Notes under the pieces: generated by a model | The model's input: only the letters and a program-made list of their open reading frames with translations | What the model was told of the DNA's origin: nothing | The model's database searches: none | Shown: positions 1 through 5,612 of the stretch, in pieces | Numbering within the stretch: position 1 is the first letter of the stretch | Layout: every line of letters starts with the position of its first letter | Origin: an uncultured Bacteroidales bacterium | Lineage (GTDB): Bacteria > Bacteroidota > Bacteroidia > Bacteroidales > UBA932 | Length of the DNA: 10,082 nucleotides | Reading direction: 5' to 3' | Assembly (NCBI GenBank): GCA_946415795.1 | Contig: CAMKTW010000043.1 | Coordinates: forward strand, 1-10,082 | Position numbers and translations under genes: made by a program

Positions 1-1469
1 AATCTATCAGCCGCCTCAAAACTGCCAAAGAGGTGCGCGACATAGCTAAACGGTTGCGTGAAGGTAAAATCGACATCCTTATAGGAACCCATCGCATTCT
101 TGGTAAGGAGATAATTTTCAAGGATTTAGGATTACTGATAATAGATGAGGAGCAAAAGTTCGGGGTGAGTGCAAAGGAGAAGATGCGTATGATCCGCAAG
201 GACGTGGATACCCTTACCCTGACCGCCACTCCGATTCCCCGTACCCTGCAGTTCTCACTGTTGGGAGCGCGTGACATATCTATAATATCGACCCCTCCGC
301 CAAACCGTATCCCTATCCATACCGAGATAATAGATTATGATGGGAAAGTTATTAAGGAAATCATTGAAACTGAACTTGAGCGTCGCGGCCAGGTGTTCTT
401 CATCCATAACAGGGTAGAGGATATAGATGCTGTGGCCGACAACCTGCGGCAGATATGTCCCCAGGCGAGGATTTGCGTGGCTCACGGCAAGATGGAGCCG
501 ACTGTTCTGGAGAAAAAGATCCTGGATTTTATGGACGGAGACTACGACATCCTGGTCTCTACAACCATAATGGAGAATGGTGTGGATATCCCCAATGCCA
601 ATACGATGCTGATAAACCGTGCCCAGAATTTTGGCCTGAGCGATTTGCATCAGCTTCGCGGGAGGGTCGGACGCAGCAACGAAAAGGCCTTCTGTTACCT
701 GATAGTCCCTTCCCGGGAAATCCTTACCGATGATGCCCGCGCCCGCCTGAACGCCATCGAGACCTTCAGTGACCTTGGCAGCGGATTCAACATTGCGATG
801 CAGGATCTGGACATAAGAGGCGCAGGAAATCTCCTGGGGGCGGAACAGAGCGGCTACATAGACGAAATGGGATTTGAAACCTATCAGAAGATACTCTCCG
901 AGGCTATGAGCGAACTCAGGGGCGAGATGGAGATAGAGGACAGCACGCCGGACACAGGCGGCCTGATTGCCGGCGGCTGGGTCTCCGACTGTTATATAGA
1001 TACCGATATAGAGGCTTGTATCCCTGACGATTATATTAATGTGCCAAAGGAGAAGATGCGCCTGTACAGGGAGTTGGACAATATGAAAAGTGCATCCCTG
1101 ATAGACGGTTTCGTAATGGAGATGACAGACAGGTTCGGCCCTGTCCCTCATCAGCTGGAGGAGTTGATAAATATTGTGAGGCTGCGCCAGGCCGCGATGG
1201 AACTAGGCTTTGAGAAGATTATCCTCAAGAACGGCGGTATGACGGCCTACTTTGTCTCCAATCAGAATTCAACTTATTACAGCAGCCGGATTTTTGGCGG
1301 CATTTTGAATCATATACAGCACTCGGGGCGCAAATATCAACTCATCCAGCGGCCTAATTCACTGTTTGTCAAATGCGAAAATGTAACCAGTGTGAAAAAA
1401 GCGGTGGAATTATTGCAAGAAATGCTAACTTTGCTGTTCGACACTTTTGAAAATGAATCTGGTAATTGA
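1..1469 (+). CDS. mfd: Transcription-repair coupling factor Mfd, 3' part (5' end outside the window)
   Basis: Mfd is the cytoplasmic translocase that removes RNA polymerase stalled at DNA lesions and recruits UvrA. The frame is open from base 3 with no stop (S-I-S-R-L-K-T-A-K-E-V...), so this is an interior fragment; the GTG at 33 is an internal Val. About 488 residues are visible, under half of the family's usual 1,100 or so. Visible helicase motifs in order are GTHR (84-95), motif II as DEEQ (144-155), TATPIPRT (222-245), TTIMENGVDIP (561-593) and QLRGRVGRS (651-677). RGAGNLLGAEQSG follows. The C-terminal TRCF domain starts near 990 (C-Y-I-D-T-D-I-E, then I-P-D-D-Y-I-N, and L-Y-R-E-L-D-N). 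DEEQ in place of the proteobacterial DEEH is, from family knowledge, usual in Bacteroidota. The last 17 bases overlap coaX. Identity is certain; the missing N-terminal UvrB-like and RNA-polymerase-binding domains cannot be assessed. Confidence 0.97.
   Translation, partial: SISRLKTAKEVRDIAKRLREGKIDILIGTHRILGKEIIFKDLGLLIIDEEQKFGVSAKEKMRMIRKDVDTLTLTATPIPRTLQFSLLGARDISIISTPPPNRIPIHTEIIDYDGKVIKEIIETELERRGQVFFIHNRVEDIDAVADNLRQICPQARICVAHGKMEPTVLEKKILDFMDGDYDILVSTTIMENGVDIPNANTMLINRAQNFGLSDLHQLRGRVGRSNEKAFCYLIVPSREILTDDARARLNAIETFSDLGSGFNIAMQDLDIRGAGNLLGAEQSGYIDEMGFETYQKILSEAMSELRGEMEIEDSTPDTGGLIAGGWVSDCYIDTDIEACIPDDYINVPKEKMRLYRELDNMKSASLIDGFVMEMTDRFGPVPHQLEELINIVRLRQAAMELGFEKIILKNGGMTAYFVSNQNSTYYSSRIFGGILNHIQHSGRKYQLIQRPNSLFVKCENVTSVKKAVELLQEMLTLLFDTFENESGN
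1426..1433 (+). promoter_or_regulatory. Candidate -7 box (TAACTTTG) inside the end of mfd, upstream of coaX
   Basis: The eight bases match the Bacteroides -7 consensus TAnnTTTG at all six fixed positions and lie 19 bases before the coaX ATG. A start site a few bases downstream would leave a leader of about 10-15 bases. No TTTG -33 element is visible at the expected 19-21 base spacing, so the match may be chance within coding sequence. If real, it would let coaX and the envelope genes behind it be transcribed independently of mfd. Confidence 0.3.
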
Positions 1470-2193
1470 CATTGGCAACACCTCCTGCAAAGTGGCCAGT
1501 TATGAGGCCCTGTCGCAAAAATCTGTACAGCGCTTTGAAGACCCTTCCGACCTGCAGGCAAAGACTGGCAGCGGATACGATACGATAGTGCTGGCCTCCG
1601 TACGCAGCGAAGACCGTTCCCTCAGGGAGCATCTTAAAACACGTTGCCGCAGATTCATCGATTTCAATGTAGATTTTGTCAGGGAGCAGGTTGCGTGCGG
1701 TCCGGCTATTTACAAGTATCTTGACAATATGCCGGACGGTATGGGAGCCGACCGTATGGCTGCTATACTGCAGGCTTGCATACTGATGCCTCAGGAGGAC
1801 ATTCTGCTGTTTGACTTTGGTACTGCCACCACCGTGGAGTTCATAGACAAGGGTCACTATGTCGGGGGCGCCATATCCCTGGGATTGAATATGCGTTACC
1901 GCGCCCTCAGCCACTTCACAGGTAAGATACCGCTTTGCGAACCACAGACAATTCTTGCAAAGGGGGATATCAATACGATATCCGAGGTGGGATACGACCT
2001 TGACACAGCGCTGGCGTCGGGCAATATACTCGGCATAAAGTTTGAAATCGAGGGGTATATGCGCGCTCATCCGCACCGGAAGGTGATTCTCACCGGCGGG
2101 GATGCTCCGGTTTTTGCCGCCGGACTCAAGGATAAGGTTGTCGTTGTTGAGAACCTGGTGCTGGATGCACTTGCCCAAATAGCAATGGTATAA
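1453..2193 (+). CDS. coaX: Type III pantothenate kinase
   Basis: CoaX phosphorylates pantothenate with ATP, the first committed step of coenzyme A synthesis. The 246-residue protein has the usual family length. Visible motifs are the N-terminal phosphate-binding D6-I-G-N-T10, the G98-A-D-R101 motif whose Asp is the family's catalytic base, the second ASKHA phosphate motif D121-F-G-T-A-T-T127, and G138-G-A-I-S-L-G144 that contributes to the pantothenate pocket. The ATG at 1453 is preferred over a TTG two codons earlier because it places D-I-G-N-T at the family's normal distance from the start. The gene overlaps the mfd stop by 17 bases and has no Shine-Dalgarno, so translation may be coupled to mfd. 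One base separates its stop from the next ATG. No disrupted motif is seen. Confidence 0.95.
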   Translation: MNLVIDIGNTSCKVASYEALSQKSVQRFEDPSDLQAKTGSGYDTIVLASVRSEDRSLREHLKTRCRRFIDFNVDFVREQVACGPAIYKYLDNMPDGMGADRMAAILQACILMPQEDILLFDFGTATTVEFIDKGHYVGGAISLGLNMRYRALSHFTGKIPLCEPQTILAKGDINTISEVGYDLDTALASGNILGIKFEIEGYMRAHPHRKVILTGGDAPVFAAGLKDKVVVVENLVLDALAQIAMV

Positions 2194-2194
2194 G

Positions 2195-3532
2195 ATGAAC
2201 AAGCTGTACATACGACTATTTACCGCAATGCTGGCTACCGCTTTAGCCATACTTATGCCGGAGCGTCTGCAGGCACAGGCCGACGTCGCTTACGATACTT
2301 TCTCTCCCTATTCTATGTATGGTATAGGCAACCTGGAGACCCTCGGCGGGCAGAACTCCCTGGCGATGGGCGGTATAGCGATAGGTGACCGCAACAGCGC
2401 ATATATCAACTGGGTTAACCCCGCCGCTGTCACAGCCCGTGAGAACAGGGCCTTTATGCTCGATTTCGGCGTTACCCAGAAGAATATTTTCTACTCCGCT
2501 GATGCCTCCACGTCCACAGAGAGTACCGGCAGCGGAAAACTCCTCTCCGTGAACAATATTTTCAACATCCACCACATACTGGTTTCTCTCCCTCTGTCCA
2601 ACAGAATCGCCTTCAAGGCTGGCCTGATGCCTTTCGCAACCACCGGCTACGAGTTCGTATCGCGCGAGCGTGCCGACGAAGTACTTCTCGAGATGGGCGA
2701 TGTAGAGTATGATAAGATGGGCAAGGGTGGCACCTACCAGCTTGTCCTGGGCGCCGGTTGGAGCATAACAGACAATCTGAGCATAGGTGTGGACGGTCTG
2801 TATTACCTTGGCAACACCATCCACTCGTCTTCTGCCGATTTCACCACCAACACGCATTACCGCCAGATAGCACGCTCCTGGAGCAGCGTCTCCCGCGGCT
2901 TCGGTGCAAAGGCCGGGGTGCAATATACCGTCAGGATAAAGCCCGACCTGGCACTGACCCTTGGCGCCACCTACAAGATAGGCAGCAAGATGGGCGGCGA
3001 TTATACAGACCTTACCGTCGCCTCCACCTCAAATTCGCTGGATACCATAGCAACAGCCACAACCAAACTGGACTACCATATACCGGCCGAAGTGGGTGCA
3101 GGATTCACCTTGCGCAAAACCGATAAATGGATGTTCGGATTTGACTACATAATGCAGGACTGGAGCAAGAACGTTTTCACAAACGCCCCCGGCATAGATG
3201 TGACCACACGCCGCTCGCAGCAGTTCCGCCTGGGAGGAGAAATTACTCCCAATAAGTATGACATCCGTCATTATGCAAAAAATATAACATACCGCGCCGG
3301 AGTTTTCTACAATCAGGGATATCTTGCCGTAAATGGCATACCCATAAATAATTACGGTATCACATTCGGGGCAGGATTTCCATTCAACAACCGGTATACG
3401 TCGCTGGCGTTAAGTGTAGAATTGGGCCGGAACGGCACTTTGGCAAACAATTTGGTATTAGAGAACTATGTGAAGATAAACGTGGGCCTGAATCTGTTTG
3501 ACTTATGGTTCCACAAATCACTATACAGATAA
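2195..3532 (+). CDS. Outer-membrane beta-barrel protein, FadL/PorV-like, function unknown
   Basis: This 445-residue protein is predicted to be exported. Residues 1-29 form a signal peptide (basic K3/R7, hydrophobic 8-21, cleavage after A27 in L-Q-A or A29 in A-Q-A). The mature N-terminus S-P-Y-S-M-Y-G-I-G-N (37-46), L-A-M-G-G (56-60) and N75-P-A motif resemble Bacteroidota barrels distantly related to FadL/PorV. The rest alternates polar and aromatic/hydrophobic residues as in beta strands, and the protein ends in an amphipathic strand followed by D-L-W-F-H-K-S-L-Y-R, a tail style common in this group. There is no cysteine. The gene starts one base after the coaX stop, suggesting coupling, and the secreted TPR gene follows after 20 bases. 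From memory of Bacteroidales genomes, this barrel/TPR/LptC/foldase order is conserved, implying a role in envelope assembly, but no substrate can be named. Barrel assignment is good; specific function is unknown. Confidence 0.8.
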   Translation: MNKLYIRLFTAMLATALAILMPERLQAQADVAYDTFSPYSMYGIGNLETLGGQNSLAMGGIAIGDRNSAYINWVNPAAVTARENRAFMLDFGVTQKNIFYSADASTSTESTGSGKLLSVNNIFNIHHILVSLPLSNRIAFKAGLMPFATTGYEFVSRERADEVLLEMGDVEYDKMGKGGTYQLVLGAGWSITDNLSIGVDGLYYLGNTIHSSSADFTTNTHYRQIARSWSSVSRGFGAKAGVQYTVRIKPDLALTLGATYKIGSKMGGDYTDLTVASTSNSLDTIATATTKLDYHIPAEVGAGFTLRKTDKWMFGFDYIMQDWSKNVFTNAPGIDVTTRRSQQFRLGGEITPNKYDIRHYAKNITYRAGVFYNQGYLAVNGIPINNYGITFGAGFPFNNRYTSLALSVELGRNGTLANNLVLENYVKINVGLNLFDLWFHKSLYR

Positions 3533-3552
3533 CATAATAACAACTTTACACT

Positions 3553-4869
3553 ATGAAAAAGATTTTGATAACAATGTTTGCGGTGATGTTCACCTTGAAC
3601 GCATTCGCACAGGGCAAATTCGGACCTGACAGTGCCGAATGTGTAAAGTATCTCTCATATTACCTGGAGTACGTAAAGCAGAACAATATGGAGGAGGCTT
3701 TCGGTCCCTGGCGTCAGGCTTACACCCTCTGTCCCGTTACAGCGAGCCAGAATATGTTGATTGACGGTCAGAAGCTGATGCGTTGGGCATATAAGAAAAC
3801 AAAGGATGCCAAAGCCCGCGAAGGTTATCTGGACACCCTTATGCAGCTCTACGACCAGCGCGTGGCCAACTATCCCAAGAACGCAGTCTCTGCCCTGAAC
3901 AACAAGGCAATCGATATCAACAACTTCCGCTGGAACGAGAAGAACCCCAAGGCCGTTTACGACCAGTATAAGGATATCTTCATCAACACCGGCTTAAAGG
4001 CCAGCGACCTGGTGTACGTGAAACTGATGGAATCTGCAACCAATCTTTTCACCTCCGGTGCTATGGATGCAGAGCAGGTAATGGCAGACTACACATCCAT
4101 CACAGAGGCTATCAACGCTTCGCTTACCACCAAAGATGACCAGAAATTGCGCAAGGCACAGAAAGATGTCGAGACCCTCTTTATGAACAGCGGTATTGCA
4201 AGCTGCGACAACCTGCTGGAACTTCTCGCCCCCCGCTACGAAGCTAACCCCGACGACGAGGAGACCCTCCACGGCGTTGTCAAGATGCTCAGCAGCGCAG
4301 ATTGCCTGGACAGCGAACTCTATCTCAAGGCTGTTGAGTCGCTCTACTCAAAGGATCCCTCCTCCGGCAGCGCATACCTGCTTTACAAGCTGTATTCCCG
4401 CAAGGACGACAGCGCCAAGGCAGTCAAGTTCCTCCAGGAAGCTATCAATACTTGCGATGCAGGCGATGCGGCACAGCTGGCAAGCTATTACTTTGAGCTG
4501 GGCTCTTACAACTACAAGAAAGCTAACAACAATGCCGGTGCAATCGCCGCAGCCAAGAAAGCCGCTGAGCTTTCCGACGACTACAAGGGCAAGGCATACC
4601 TTCTGATTGGAACCATCTGGGGGACTGCCCGCTGCGGCGGCAACGAGGTTGAGTCTCACGCACACTTCTGGGTGGCTTACGACTATGTGAACAAAGCCAA
4701 GGCTGCCGATCCCAGCCTCACCTCGGAGGCCAACGCACTGGCAGGTCAGTACGCCGCATATTTCCCCAACAAGGCAGATGCATTTATGTACGACTTGACC
4801 GACGGCCAGAGCTACACCGTTTCTTGCGGTCCGCTGCGCGACGTCACCACCGTAAGAACAGCAAAATAA
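3553..4869 (+). CDS. Secreted TPR-type protein of the Bacteroidales envelope cluster, function unknown
   Basis: The 438-residue product has a clear signal peptide: K2-K3, hydrophobic 4-18 and cleavage after A19 (A-F-A then Q-G). The mature protein is mostly helical. Roughly residues 230-355 show degenerate TPR-like helix pairs (for example the stretches around A-Y-L-L-Y-K-L-Y and Y-F-E-L-G-S-Y-N-Y). The C-terminus has W373-V-A-Y-D-Y followed by F411-M-Y-D-L-T-D-G-Q-S-Y421 and C425, a tail I associate with secreted TPR proteins beside lptC in Bacteroidales; this is recollection, not a search. Seven cysteines are scattered through the mature protein, so disulphides are possible. The start ATG follows an A-rich leader without Shine-Dalgarno. 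The gene sits 20 bases after the barrel gene, and a terminator-like hairpin begins 25 bases past its stop. A periplasmic scaffold for the barrel or for LPS export is plausible but unproven. Confidence 0.85.
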   Translation: MKKILITMFAVMFTLNAFAQGKFGPDSAECVKYLSYYLEYVKQNNMEEAFGPWRQAYTLCPVTASQNMLIDGQKLMRWAYKKTKDAKAREGYLDTLMQLYDQRVANYPKNAVSALNNKAIDINNFRWNEKNPKAVYDQYKDIFINTGLKASDLVYVKLMESATNLFTSGAMDAEQVMADYTSITEAINASLTTKDDQKLRKAQKDVETLFMNSGIASCDNLLELLAPRYEANPDDEETLHGVVKMLSSADCLDSELYLKAVESLYSKDPSSGSAYLLYKLYSRKDDSAKAVKFLQEAINTCDAGDAAQLASYYFELGSYNYKKANNNAGAIAAAKKAAELSDDYKGKAYLLIGTIWGTARCGGNEVESHAHFWVAYDYVNKAKAADPSLTSEANALAGQYAAYFPNKADAFMYDLTDGQSYTVSCGPLRDVTTVRTAK

Positions 4870-4888
4870 GACGAAACGTTATAACAAC

Positions 4889-4948
4889 ATAGTTAAGAGA
4901 GTAGAGGCAGCCAGAGTTCTGTCTCTACCTCTCTTTTTATGTGTTGCA
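4889..4948 (+). other. lptC: Probable N-terminal extension of lptC, encoding its lipoprotein signal peptide from a non-ATG codon
   Basis: Reading upstream in the lptC frame gives I-V-K-R-V-E-A-A-R then V-L-S-L-P-L-F-L-C-V-A, leading directly into M-L-M-I-S-C. This is an ideal lipoprotein signal: basic n-region, hydrophobic core, then the lipidated Cys (codon 4964-4966). The frame is open back to a stop at 4853-4855, but between that stop and the ATG at 4949 it has no ATG, GTG or TTG. The ATA at 4889 is the best-placed candidate start. It is preceded by ATAACAAC (4881-4888), close to the AATAACAAC in the leader before the TPR gene. A single A-to-G at 4891 would make it ATG. Alternatives are CTG at 4919, which would lose the basic n-region, or a sequencing error. 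Confidence 0.6.
4895..4938 (+). terminator. Terminator-like hairpin after the TPR gene, overlapping the lptC signal-peptide codons
   Basis: The arms AAGAGAGTAGAGGCAG (4895-4910) and CTGTCTCTACCTCTCTT (4919-4935) form about 16 pairs with one G-U pair (4907/4922) and one bulged C (4929), around an 8-base loop. The T run 4934-4938 ends the structure. By shape it is a rho-independent terminator placed 25 bases after the TPR stop codon. It lies inside the open reading frame that encodes the LptC signal peptide, so full termination here would silence the main coding sequence of lptC unless a promoter exists downstream. Partial termination, translation-dependent read-through, or a role in mRNA processing are possible. 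Confidence 0.65.
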
Positions 4949-5530
4949 ATGCTGATGATATCCTGCAGGGAGGATCCGCAGCCAGCATCTATTGACTGGC
5001 GGGTGACGCCGGTGCAGAGTGTGCGCGGGATGAAGGCTATGGAATACAACAAGGCCGATCTCACGATGCAGATGCGCACCCGCGCGATGGATACCTACAG
5101 ATACGAACAGGATTCTGTCCCGATCACCAAAGAGGTTTACAGCGAAGGTTTTGAGGTTTACGTCTATAACGAAGACGGCCTTCTGGAGTCGCAGCTTGTT
5201 GCGGCAGGCGCGGAGCACACCACAACCTCCCGCAAAGACGACTGGATGGCATACGGCAACGTAAATATCCTCAATCATATCAAAGGCGAACGTATCATCA
5301 CCGATACCGTTTACTGGGACAAACAGAAGGAGCAGATCTATACCGACTGTTATGTTGTGATGACATCCCCGCAGGGAAAACTTCAGGGATACGGTATGAC
5401 TTGCGACCAGAGGGCCAACCGGTCTACCATTAAAAGGCCGTTTGATTCTTTCGGAAGGGTAGTTAACGATTCTACTAAATTTTACCTTGATACGGTGAAT
5501 TTTGTAGGTCCGATGCCTCGGATTAAATAA
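4949..5530 (+). CDS. lptC: LptC-type LPS export lipoprotein (coordinates from first in-frame ATG; true start probably near 4889)
   Basis: LptC is the periplasmic, inner-membrane-attached part of the Lpt bridge that passes lipopolysaccharide from LptBFG to LptA. From the ATG at 4949 the protein has 193 residues and begins M-L-M-I-S-C, too short for export. Adding the upstream in-frame codons from 4889 gives 213 residues with a proper lipoprotein signal and lipobox ending at the Cys encoded at 4964. The body fits the LptC/LptA fold: Y-S-E-G-F-E-V-Y-V-Y-N-E-D-G then short beta-type repeats including D-T-V-Y-W-D-K-Q-K-E-Q-I-Y-T-D and G-K-L-Q-G-Y-G-M-T. These W-D...I-Y-T-D and G-x-G-M features are typical of Bacteroidota LptC, as I remember it. 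Neighbours (TPR protein, PpiD-like foldase) fit envelope assembly. The weakness is only in the start site, not the family. Confidence 0.85.
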   Translation: MLMISCREDPQPASIDWRVTPVQSVRGMKAMEYNKADLTMQMRTRAMDTYRYEQDSVPITKEVYSEGFEVYVYNEDGLLESQLVAAGAEHTTTSRKDDWMAYGNVNILNHIKGERIITDTVYWDKQKEQIYTDCYVVMTSPQGKLQGYGMTCDQRANRSTIKRPFDSFGRVVNDSTKFYLDTVNFVGPMPRIK

Positions 5531-5537
5531 TTTTTTC

Positions 5538-5545
5538 TAATTTTG
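5538..5545 (+). promoter_or_regulatory. Candidate -7 box (TAATTTTG) for the PpiD-like gene
   Basis: A match at all six fixed positions to the Bacteroides TAnnTTTG element lies in the 82-base gap between lptC and the foldase gene. Transcription would start near 5550 and give a leader of about 60 bases. No TTTG -33 element sits at the usual spacing; the nearest, at 5501-5504, is too far upstream. It would give the foldase its own promoter in addition to read-through from lptC. Confidence 0.4.
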
Positions 5546-5549
5546 CGCG

Positions 5550-5580
5550 CTAATACCCCTATTTTCTTTCAGGGTATTGG
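5550..5580 (+). promoter_or_regulatory. Stem-loop in the leader of the PpiD-like gene
   Basis: AATACCC (5552-5558) pairs with GGGTATT (5572-5578) around a 13-base pyrimidine-rich loop, and the flanking bases add a G-U and a C-G pair. No T run follows, so it is a poor terminator for lptC. It would lie at or within a few bases of the 5' end of an mRNA started from the TAATTTTG box, where such stems can protect transcripts from decay. A role as a weak lptC terminator or no role remains possible. Confidence 0.35.
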
Positions 5581-5612
5581 ATTATTGATGCAAAAAACTA
5601 AAAAATACTGAT

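Noticed and set aside
144..155. DEEQ instead of DEEH in Mfd motif II, as a possible loss of function
   Set aside because: I recall DEEQ in Mfd of Bacteroidota generally, and the other helicase motifs are intact, so it is a lineage trait.
255..1151. A 298-codon minus-strand open frame opposite mfd, with similar long ones at 1369-2250, 2243-2923 and 5775-6635
   Set aside because: They lie antisense to well-identified genes, show no recognisable family motifs, and their cysteine/histidine-rich composition is typical of shadow frames of genes with this codon bias.
4856..4964. A +1 frameshift at the tpr stop fusing the TPR protein to LptC
   Set aside because: The lptC frame is open through the tpr stop and a shift at AAA-TAA would join them, but it would bury a lipoprotein signal inside a periplasmic protein, and no clear slippery sequence is present.
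4939..4995. ATG at 4939 right after the T run as an alternative start
   Set aside because: It is in another frame and reaches a stop after 18 codons (M-C-C-N-A-D-D...), so it does not give LptC; a leader peptide role has no support.
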